Of a stretch of DNA of 6,944 nt, positions 1 through 4,992 are shown piece by piece. The position numbers were made by a program, and so were the translations under genes. Positions within the stretch are counted from its first letter, which is position 1. Every line of letters starts with the position of its first letter. This stretch comes from ZCTH02-B3 sp036563895 (GTDB lineage Bacteria; Bacillota; Bacilli; Paenibacillales; Paenibacillaceae), in contig DATCLN010000085.1 in the NCBI GenBank assembly GCA_036563895.1, forward strand, positions 1 through 6,944, read 5' to 3'. The notes under the pieces are model-generated. The model was not told the DNA's origin. It worked only from the letters and a program-made list of their open reading frames with translations, and ran no database searches.

Positions 1-30
1 CCCGGCGGACCTCGGTGGTCGAGCGGCACT

Positions 31-1359
31 TTACACCGCCGCCAGCCGCGCCTCCGCCTTGTTCGCTTCGGCGAGGATCGCCTTCGCCGCCGCCCGGGCG
101 CTCGAGAAGGCGCGTTCCGCCAGTTCCCCCTTGCCCTCGCAGCCGTCGCCGCAGAAATAAAACGGAACGTTTTCGAGCCGGACCGGAAGCAGCCGGTTGC
201 CGGCGATGTTTTTCACGCTGGCCGCCATTGCTTTCTTCGAGACGCGTTTTACGACCATCTTTTCCCGCCAGCCGGGATAGTAGCGGTCGAAGGTCTCTTC
301 CATCTCCGCCGTCTTCGCTTCCAGGAACGCCTTCCGCTCCTCCTCGTCCGCGAACCGGTCGGGCAGGTATGCGATTCCCTGCAGCAGCTGGCCGCCCTCG
401 GGCACCACCGTATGGTCGGTCGCCGACACATCGCTGATGAACAGCTTCCGGTCCATGTCGCTGATGTACGAAAAGGGCCTCGCCACGACCTCCGACAGGC
501 CGACGTCGTACACCAGCACCTCGGTCGGCGTCACTTCCTCGAATTCCGCAAGGAACGGCTCCCAAGGCGTGCCGCGGAGGAGCTTCACCACCTGCTGCAC
601 CGGCATCGCCATCACGACGCGGTCGAATTCGTGCTCCCCGGTCTTCGTGCGCAGCAGAAATTTGCGGTTGTGGTAGCGAATCCCCTCCACCGGCTCCTGC
701 AGCCGGATCTCCCAGCGCCCCGAACGCTCGATCTTGCCCTTCAGCTGGTTCGTGATGACCGCCCAGCTGCCGAGCACGTAACTGACCGGCCGGCTGGAAA
801 GAAACAGATTCTGGTAGTATTCGCTGATGACGCGGCCCGGAACCTTGCGCGCATCCGACGGGGCGATGAAGAAATTGGAGCAGACGAGGTGTTCCCACAG
901 TTCTTTAAGGTCCTCGCCGCAGTCCGCTTCCGCCAGATAGTCGCCCAGCGTGGGATAGCGCTTCAGCTGGTGGATGTTCGCCATGATCGCCGCGATTTCG
1001 GCGACGAAGCGCACCTTCTGGGCGGACGGCAGCACGTCCGTCTTCCAGATGTTCATTGCGTCAAGCGGCGCGAGGGACAGATTGCCGTTCTTTGCGTACA
1101 CGACGCGGCGTTTGTCGACCTGCTTGCTGCTGAACGTCAGCCCGAGTTCCTTTTCCAGATTGGACAGTTCATGCCGGTCGATGGCGTACACCGCGTGCGC
1201 GCCGTAGTTGAGCGTGAACCCTTCCTTCTCGTAGGTGAACGCGCGCCCGCCCAGCTGCGGGCTGCGCTCGAACAGCACCCCTTCGATGCCGGCATGCTCC
1301 GACAGATAGGCGGCCGCGGTGAGTCCCGCCAGTCCGCCGCCGATAACGGCCACTTTCAT
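31..1359 (-). CDS. FAD-dependent oxidoreductase (phytoene desaturase/amine oxidase-like), internal start
   Basis: This is the 442-aa enzyme half of the fused frame, listed separately because it has its own translation signals: AAAGGAGG at 1369-1376, 9 nt before an ATG. The N terminus is a Rossmann FAD-binding fold with GGGLAG at residues 7-12 (GxGxxG). An acidic residue follows at the end of the second strand (Glu31), then LGGRA at 36-40, as in the NAD(P)/FAD-dependent amine oxidase and phytoene desaturase superfamily. The C terminus has the matching FAD-contact segment (YFCGDGCEGKGELAERAFSS, about 401-420), so the enzyme looks complete. The middle region gives the substrate domain but no recognisable specificity motif. 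I see no signal peptide, so a cytoplasmic or membrane-associated flavoenzyme is expected. No carotenoid synthase or other pathway gene is visible nearby, so the substrate is unknown. It is probably co-transcribed with, and controlled by, the TetR domain upstream. Confidence 0.85.
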   Translation of the reverse strand: MKVAVIGGGLAGLTAAAYLSEHAGIEGVLFERSPQLGGRAFTYEKEGFTLNYGAHAVYAIDRHELSNLEKELGLTFSSKQVDKRRVVYAKNGNLSLAPLDAMNIWKTDVLPSAQKVRFVAEIAAIMANIHQLKRYPTLGDYLAEADCGEDLKELWEHLVCSNFFIAPSDARKVPGRVISEYYQNLFLSSRPVSYVLGSWAVITNQLKGKIERSGRWEIRLQEPVEGIRYHNRKFLLRTKTGEHEFDRVVMAMPVQQVVKLLRGTPWEPFLAEFEEVTPTEVLVYDVGLSEVVARPFSYISDMDRKLFISDVSATDHTVVPEGGQLLQGIAYLPDRFADEEERKAFLEAKTAEMEETFDRYYPGWREKMVVKRVSKKAMAASVKNIAGNRLLPVRLENVPFYFCGDGCEGKGELAERAFSSARAAAKAILAEANKAEARLAAV

Positions 1360-1965
1360 CCCGGTCAGCCTCCTTTGCGCGGGTGCGGGCGGGTGGACGG
1401 GAACGACGATCTCCTGCGCCTTGAGCCCCGCCCACGCCACCGCCAGATTCGACTGCAGCGCGGAAAGCAGGTCCCCCTCCCCGCGCAGCGCCCAGACTTC
1501 GATCGTCCCGTAATAGACGGCGACGAGCAGCTCCGCCTTCCGGCGGTCCGGCAGCCAATGCATGACCGCGTCGCACAGCTGGCGTTTCCTTCGTTCCTGC
1601 GCGCGGCGCACCGTCTCATGGCTCATCGCCAGCGAAATTTTGCTGCGCGCCAGGCGCGGCCTGTCCGCCAAATTAGACGCAAGGTCTAAAAAAAGCCGGT
1701 TGATATGCTCCTCCAGGGACGGCACCAAGGCCGGCGGCGTGTCCCGCCACCGCCCGATCAGGTCGTCCTGGACGGTGTCCAGCTCCGCCAACAGCTCTTC
1801 CTTGCCCGAAAAGTAATGATAAAACGTCCCCTTGGAGATGTTCGCCGCCTGCAGAATGTCGTCCACGGTCACCTGCTCGTAGCCCCGTTCCGCAAACAGC
1901 GCCAGCGCCGTCTCGACCACCGTGCGCCGCTTTTTCCGCGTCGCCGCCCGCATGAACGCGCCCAC
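31..1965 (-). CDS. TetR-family repressor fused in frame to an FAD-dependent oxidoreductase
   Basis: The open frame encodes 644 aa from a GTG at 1965. Residues about 14-60 are a TetR N-terminal DNA-binding domain: a helix with ETALALFAERGYEQVTVDDI, then the helix-turn-helix ending in NISKGTFYHYFSGKEEL. Residues about 60-190 are an alpha-helical ligand/dimerisation domain of normal TetR length. A Pro-rich segment (VPVHPPAPAQ) leads at residue 203 into a complete FAD-binding oxidoreductase with its own start. The start at 1965 is preferred because GGGAGG lies 9 nt upstream. The longer frame, opening with a GTG at 2010, would begin at or before the predicted transcription start. The likely role is a ligand-responsive repressor controlling its own promoter and the linked enzyme. 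A TetR-enzyme fusion is unusual. At the junction a TGA sits one base out of frame (1365-1367), so the fusion could reflect a one-base indel, real or from assembly, between two formerly separate genes. Both domains look intact. The TetR and FAD assignments are firm, but the physical fusion is less certain. Confidence 0.7.
   Translation of the reverse strand: MGAFMRAATRKKRRTVVETALALFAERGYEQVTVDDILQAANISKGTFYHYFSGKEELLAELDTVQDDLIGRWRDTPPALVPSLEEHINRLFLDLASNLADRPRLARSKISLAMSHETVRRAQERRKRQLCDAVMHWLPDRRKAELLVAVYYGTIEVWALRGEGDLLSALQSNLAVAWAGLKAQEIVVPVHPPAPAQRRLTGMKVAVIGGGLAGLTAAAYLSEHAGIEGVLFERSPQLGGRAFTYEKEGFTLNYGAHAVYAIDRHELSNLEKELGLTFSSKQVDKRRVVYAKNGNLSLAPLDAMNIWKTDVLPSAQKVRFVAEIAAIMANIHQLKRYPTLGDYLAEADCGEDLKELWEHLVCSNFFIAPSDARKVPGRVISEYYQNLFLSSRPVSYVLGSWAVITNQLKGKIERSGRWEIRLQEPVEGIRYHNRKFLLRTKTGEHEFDRVVMAMPVQQVVKLLRGTPWEPFLAEFEEVTPTEVLVYDVGLSEVVARPFSYISDMDRKLFISDVSATDHTVVPEGGQLLQGIAYLPDRFADEEERKAFLEAKTAEMEETFDRYYPGWREKMVVKRVSKKAMAASVKNIAGNRLLPVRLENVPFYFCGDGCEGKGELAERAFSSARAAAKAILAEANKAEARLAAV
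1369..1376 (-). promoter_or_regulatory. Internal ribosome-binding site for the oxidoreductase
   Basis: AAAGGAGG, a perfect Shine-Dalgarno match, lies 9 nt before the ATG at 1359 that begins the Rossmann fold. It lies inside the TetR-oxidoreductase fused frame and supports independent production of the free enzyme. The overlapping sequence GGCTGA holds a TGA at 1365-1367 in the +1 frame, the usual layout of a repressor gene ending within the next gene's SD. Confidence 0.8.
1673..1689. promoter_or_regulatory. Second TetR-like operator inside the repressor coding sequence
   Basis: TTAGAC-GCAAG-GTCTAA is a perfect 6-bp inverted repeat with a 5-nt spacer. Its core TAGAC-N5-GTCTA is identical in half-sites and spacing to the palindrome over the promoter at 2025-2039. 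It falls in codons for Leu-Asp-Leu-Ala-Ser-Asn. In the minus-strand reading, TTA GAC CTT GCG TCT AAT uses several AT-rich codons, unlike the GC-ending codons around them, consistent with selection on the DNA site. Binding by the encoded TetR domain is inferred. Confidence 0.5.
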
Positions 1966-1974
1966 GCCGCAACG

Positions 1975-1980
1975 CCTCCC
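1975..1980 (-). promoter_or_regulatory. Ribosome-binding site that sets the TetR start at 1965
   Basis: GGGAGG is followed by a 9-nt spacer and then GTG at 1965. No comparable SD stands at normal spacing before the GTG at 2010 or the ATG at 1953, so the repressor most likely starts with GTG at 1965 (Met-Gly-Ala-Phe-Met-Arg-Ala). Confidence 0.65.
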
Positions 1981-2010
1981 GTTCACAGAATCGTCAAACT
2001 TTCTGTTCAC

Positions 2011-2039
2011 ATTTTAGACAAAAATAGACTGGAAGTCTA
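2011..2039 (-). promoter_or_regulatory. Predicted sigma-A promoter of the TetR-oxidoreductase gene
   Basis: On the minus strand there is a -35 element TAGACT (2039-2034, 4 of 6 matches to TTGACA), a 17-bp spacer, and a -10 element TAAAAT (2016-2011, 5 of 6 matches to TATAAT). Transcription would start near 2004, leaving a leader of about 40 nt before the GTG at 1965. The elements are embedded in the operator half-sites, as expected for a self-repressed TetR gene. Confidence 0.55.
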
Positions 2040-2040
2040 A
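2014..2040. promoter_or_regulatory. TetR-like operator with three phased half-sites
   Basis: The core TAGACTGGAAGTCTA (2025-2039) is a perfect 6-bp inverted repeat around GGA. A third half-site, TTAGAC at 2014-2019, forms an outer inverted repeat with GTCTAA at 2035-2040. The TAGAC units begin at 2015, 2025 and (inverted) 2035, exactly one helical turn apart. The site covers the -35, the spacer and the edge of the -10, so occupancy should block transcription. TetR-family regulators typically bind such palindromes next to their own gene, so autoregulation is the natural inference. Confidence 0.65.
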
Positions 2041-2158
2041 TATCAATGCGGCATGGATTTCAACCGTCTCCGCGAACGATCGCGCGCATCCGCAAAAGAA
2101 TCCGGTTTGCCGGAAAAACGGCCGGCCTCCGTACGGTACGGGGATGATGGACGGGACG

Positions 2159-2200
2159 AAAAAAGGCTGGACGGAAAACCGCGCGGTTTTCCGCCCAACC
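2159..2200 (-). terminator. Intrinsic terminator after the amidohydrolase unit
   Basis: On the minus strand a 16-bp stem (GGTTGGGCGGAAAACC pairing with GGTTTTCCGTCCAGCC, two G-U pairs) with a GCGC loop is followed by six T residues. The inner 20 bp form a perfect palindrome. There is no T run on the plus-strand side, so it works only for leftward transcription, separating the amidohydrolase/small-peptide unit from the TetR promoter. Confidence 0.88.
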
Positions 2201-2264
2201 TTGCGTGGCGGCCGTCTCCGTTCCCGCGATTTCAACGTTTCATGCAGGAGCCTCCGGTCAACGC

Positions 2265-2339
2265 TTATCCGGACCGTTTTCTGACCATCGCAAAGGCGCC
2301 CGCACCCATCAACAAGACGGTAATTGCAAAAATCGCCAT
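2265..2339 (-). CDS. Tiny single-span membrane peptide (24 aa)
   Basis: The 24-aa peptide begins with MAIFAITVLLMGAGAFAMV and ends in a basic tail, RKRSG. It is one hydrophobic helix of about 18 residues with a positive C-terminal end, suggesting membrane insertion with the tail inside by the positive-inside rule. The start at 2339 is chosen because AAAGAGG (2349-2355) lies 9 nt upstream. A longer in-frame version from ATG 2420 would add 27 mostly polar, acidic residues (51 aa in all), but its ATG has only a weak SD-like GGCGGA. It lies about 110 nt downstream of the amidohydrolase stop and before the terminator, so it is probably co-transcribed. It resembles in general form the small accessory subunits of some transporters (for example MetS-type peptides of sodium symporters), but I recognise no specific family. 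Function is unknown. Confidence 0.5.
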   Translation of the reverse strand: MAIFAITVLLMGAGAFAMVRKRSG

Positions 2340-2448
2340 GATTGAAATCCTCTTTGCTTCATCGTCTTCGCCCCAGACGGCGGCGCCGGGCGCCGGTTCC
2401 TTCACCTCGGCGGCACGCATTTGCGTCCGCCGGGATTGCCCGTCCGGA

Positions 2449-3633
2449 TCATCGCTCTTGCGCCTTCTCCAGATAATGCACGGCCATGGATGCCAGCAGG
2501 GCGGCGCCGATCGGCAGGGCGTCTTCATCGAGATTGAACATGGGGTGGTGCAAAGGATAGGCCGTTTTCTCCCCGTTGCACGTGCCGAGGCGGAACATGA
2601 CGGACGGCACCCGTTGGGCCACGAAAGCGAAGTCTTCTGCGCCCATGGATGTCTTGCCGTACTCCCAATGGCCGGCGCCGAGGGTTTCGTCGCACACCCG
2701 CTTGACCAGCTCGTTCATCTCGTCGCTGTTCGCCAGCACAGGGTAACCTTCTTCGTATTCGAATTCATAGCCCGCGCCGAACGAGGACGTCACGCCTTTG
2801 ACGACCGCTTCAATACTCGCCCGAATCCGCCTTTGCGTCTCCGGATCGAGGGTGCGCACCGTGCCTTCCAGCAGCACCTCCGGGGCGATGGCGTTGAACG
2901 CGTGACCGCCGGAAATTTTGCCGATGGTGACGACGGCGGAATCGAGGGGATCCGTCTGCCGGCTGACGATTTGCTGCAAGGCGGTGATCACCTGCGCGGC
3001 GACCGGAATGGCGTCGACGGCAAGATGCGGCATTGCGGCATGGCCGCCCTGACCGATGATGCGGATGGTGATCCGGTCCATGGCCGCCCAGCCGGCGCCC
3101 CGCATCAACGCGATGCGGCCGGTGGGATGCGCCGGCGACACGTGCAGCGCGCAGGCCGCGTCCACGCGGGGGTTGTCCAGCACGCCGTCTTCGATCATCG
3201 CCCGGGCTCCGGCCAGTCCTTCCTCGGCGGGCTGGAACATGAATTTGACGTTTCCGCGCCGGAGGCCCCGTTCCTTCAAAATTTGCGCCGCGCCCATCAG
3301 CATGCTGGTGTGGGCGTCATGCCCGCACAGGTGGGCTTTGCCTTCCGCTTTGGACATGTAATCGATGCCTTTGTCCGCTTCCGGAATGGGCAACGCGTCC
3401 ATATCGGCCCTGAGCAGAATCGTCGGCCCTTCGCGATCGCCGCGGAGCAGACCGACGACGCCGGTCCGGCCGACGCCCGTTTGGACTTCCAGGCCGAGCC
3501 CCCGCAAATGTTCGGCCACCTTGGCCGATGTGCGGTGCTCCTCATAACCCAATTCCGGATATTGGTGAAAATCGCGGCGCCACTCGATCATTTGGCCGTG
3601 CAACCTTCTGGCGGCTTCCAGCAACCGGTTCAT
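2449..3633 (-). CDS. M20D-family metallo-amidohydrolase (N-acyl amino acid amidohydrolase type)
   Basis: The 394-aa length is typical of the M20 family (amidohydrolase/hippurate hydrolase/IAA-amino acid hydrolase group). The N-terminal signature RRDFHQYPELGYEEHRT is at about 19-35 and LLRADMDALPI at 73-83. Metal and catalytic motifs are CGHDAHTSMLMGAA (103-116; Cys103 and His105 as ligands), FQPAEEG (133-139; Glu137/Glu138), ALHV (162-165; His164) and LHHPMF (361-366; His362/363). The dimerisation domain holds IIGQGGHAAMP (192-202). All expected residues are present, so an active dinuclear metal hydrolase is likely, cleaving an amide bond of an N-acyl or conjugated amino acid in the cytoplasm. 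There is no signal peptide. GGGGGAG (3639-3645) stands before ATG 3633, with a somewhat short spacing. The gene follows the TTT transporter operon but is separated by a terminator, so it probably has its own promoter. The exact substrate cannot be read from the sequence. Confidence 0.93.
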   Translation of the reverse strand: MNRLLEAARRLHGQMIEWRRDFHQYPELGYEEHRTSAKVAEHLRGLGLEVQTGVGRTGVVGLLRGDREGPTILLRADMDALPIPEADKGIDYMSKAEGKAHLCGHDAHTSMLMGAAQILKERGLRRGNVKFMFQPAEEGLAGARAMIEDGVLDNPRVDAACALHVSPAHPTGRIALMRGAGWAAMDRITIRIIGQGGHAAMPHLAVDAIPVAAQVITALQQIVSRQTDPLDSAVVTIGKISGGHAFNAIAPEVLLEGTVRTLDPETQRRIRASIEAVVKGVTSSFGAGYEFEYEEGYPVLANSDEMNELVKRVCDETLGAGHWEYGKTSMGAEDFAFVAQRVPSVMFRLGTCNGEKTAYPLHHPMFNLDEDALPIGAALLASMAVHYLEKAQER

Positions 3634-3680
3634 GATGCTCCCCCGTCATCCCTCGAATCCTGTACTTTGAGCTTAAAAAA

Positions 3681-3707
3681 GTTGATGCGTTTTATCAACC
3701 CACGCAT
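3681..3707. promoter_or_regulatory. Overlapping inverted repeats in the amidohydrolase leader
   Basis: Read on the minus strand, ATGCGT (3707-3702) pairs with ACGCAT (3690-3685), and GTTGAT (3699-3694) pairs with ATCAAC (3686-3681). The two pairings share bases 3685-3686 and interleave, so both stems cannot form at once. Six T residues (3680-3675) follow the second stem. TTGATA (3698-3693) could serve as a -35, with a poor -10 (TAAGCT) 17 bp downstream. The site could be an operator for an unknown regulator or a weak attenuator. Confidence 0.35.
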
Positions 3708-3790
3708 TCCTTCTCCGGCGTCCCGAAGGCCTGTTTTCATGCGGACGGATTTGACGAGCCGGAACGGGTTATGCTTTGCTGCATTATTTC

Positions 3791-3843
3791 AAAAAAAAAC
3801 AAAAAGGCCTTCCCCGCGCGATATCGCGCGAAGGACGGCCTTT
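3791..3843 (-). terminator. Intrinsic terminator of the tctBAC operon
   Basis: Downstream of the tctC stop on the minus strand, AAAGGCC...GGCCTTT arms enclose a core CGCGCG-ATAT-CGCGCG. The arms pair with one mismatch and one bulge. A tract of TTTTT, G and nine more T residues follows. The long GC-rich stem and extended T tract make a strong leftward terminator, isolating the transporter operon from the amidohydrolase gene. Confidence 0.88.
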
Positions 3844-3859
3844 CCCGTCAAAACCGGGC

Positions 3860-4879
3860 TCACTTCAGCCCCATGGTCGGAATCAATTCGGAGTAGAACT
3901 GGAACTGGGATTCCGCAAATTCCCGGAACTCCTTGGTTCTGTTGATGTCCAGCGTCATGCTCTGCTTTTCCGCGAACTCCTTGAACTCGTCGGAATTCGC
4001 GGCGCTTTCGATGGCATCGGCCAGCTTGTTGATGATCCCTTCCGGCGTGCCCTTGGGCGCAATGAAGCCTCCCCAGCCGGCCACTTCCACATCGTATCCC
4101 TTTTCTTTCAAAGTGGGAACGTCCGGGAAATTGGGATCGCGTTCATTGCTCATCACCGCGAGCAGTTTCAGTTTGCCGGCTTCGATGCCGCTCTTCACTT
4201 CCCCGACGCTGACCATCACGACATCGATATGGCCGCCCATCAATGCCGTAACCGCAGGTGCGGCGCCGTCGAACGGCACGTGGGAGAATTCGAATCCCGC
4301 CGCCTTCCCGAAGGCCGCCGCGGCCACATGCCAAATGGAACCGGCTCCGGAGCTGCCGACTTTCAGTTTGTTTTTGCGGGCATATTCCACGAATTCTTCG
4401 ATTGTGCTATAGGGGGCGTCTGCCGGTACGGTAACGGCTGCCGGAATTTTGGTCACCTGGGCGATAAACTCAAATTTGCTCGGTTCCAGATCGGAAAGGC
4501 CGAGCGGTTTGTGCATGGTCAATTCCACGGGCGTATAGCCGATCGTGTAGCCGTCATTCGCGCTGGCTTCCACGTACGACAACCCCACGCCGCCGGTGCC
4601 GCCGGTTTTGTTCACGACCACAACCGGCTTTTGGAAATAATCTTGCATTCCCTTGGCGATGATGCGGGAAATGCTGTCCGAAGCGCCGCCGGCGGCAAAA
4701 GGAACCACGAGGGTGATTTCCTTTTCCGGATAATTGGCCACCGGATCATTCGGCGCCGTCGCCGACGGGCTCTCGTTTTGCCCGGAGCCGCCGCTTGCCG
4801 GGTTGTTCCCGCTTTGTCCGCATGCCGCAAGCAGCAACGCCATGAGCAATATGCTTACGGTATACAGTTTCTTTTTCAT
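3860..4879 (-). CDS. tctC: TTT transporter substrate-binding lipoprotein TctC (Bug family)
   Basis: The 339-aa protein is the extracytoplasmic solute receptor of the tripartite tricarboxylate transporter. It begins with a lipoprotein signal peptide: MKKK, a hydrophobic core and the lipobox LLAAC with the lipidated Cys20. A flexible Ser/Gly/Asn/Pro linker (about 21-48) tethers it outside the membrane. The mature domain has the family signatures YPEKEITLVVPFAAGGASD (50-68), VVVVNKTGGTGGVG (86-99), VGSSGAGS (174-181), HVPFDGAAPAVTALMGGHID (200-219), KLLAVMSNERDPNFPDVPTL (238-257) and GWGGFIAPKGTP (268-279). The ligand is probably a carboxylate, but Bug proteins bind very diverse acids and the sequence does not fix which. 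The start is supported by GGGAGGT (4886-4892), 6 nt upstream. It is the last gene of a tctB-tctA-tctC order, 113 bp after tctA, where its own strong SD may allow high expression of the receptor. Confidence 0.95.
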   Translation of the reverse strand: MKKKLYTVSILLMALLLAACGQSGNNPASGGSGQNESPSATAPNDPVANYPEKEITLVVPFAAGGASDSISRIIAKGMQDYFQKPVVVVNKTGGTGGVGLSYVEASANDGYTIGYTPVELTMHKPLGLSDLEPSKFEFIAQVTKIPAAVTVPADAPYSTIEEFVEYARKNKLKVGSSGAGSIWHVAAAAFGKAAGFEFSHVPFDGAAPAVTALMGGHIDVVMVSVGEVKSGIEAGKLKLLAVMSNERDPNFPDVPTLKEKGYDVEVAGWGGFIAPKGTPEGIINKLADAIESAANSDEFKEFAEKQSMTLDINRTKEFREFAESQFQFYSELIPTMGLK

Positions 4880-4992
4880 GGTTTGACCTCCCTTTGAGTT
4901 TCACGTTTTTTACGTTGGAAATTCCGGGAACCCAAACAGAACGCGGACACTTCTTGCCACCAAAACCGCCGGTTCCTCACCCCCTTCAAAAT

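Noticed and set aside
1..30. A terminator after the oxidoreductase stop
   Set aside because: Only a 4-bp GACC/GGTC stem with no T tract is visible before the window edge.
412..1689. A 425-aa plus-strand ORF opposite the oxidoreductase
   Set aside because: It is a shadow of the minus-strand coding frame. It has an Arg/His/Gln-rich composition and no domain, and the opposite strand carries clear FAD and TetR motifs.
2105..2145. Short palindromes (CCGGTTTGCCGG, CCGTACGGTACGG) as regulatory sites
   Set aside because: They are short and GC-rich, have no T tract or promoter nearby, and are easily expected by chance in this composition.
2171..2194. A perfect 20-bp palindrome as a recombination or plasmid site
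   Set aside because: The palindrome is the inner part of a 16-bp stem followed by six T residues just after a gene unit, so an intrinsic terminator explains it fully.
2014..2235. A 73-aa minus-strand ORF between the terminator and the TetR promoter
   Set aside because: It runs through the terminator stem and the operator, lacks an SD, and has no family resemblance.
2053..3945. A 630-aa plus-strand ORF across the amidohydrolase gene
   Set aside because: It is antisense to a gene with complete M20 motifs and crosses two minus-strand terminators. Its translation is rich in Arg, His, Gly and Pro with no recognisable domain, as is common opposite GC-rich genes.
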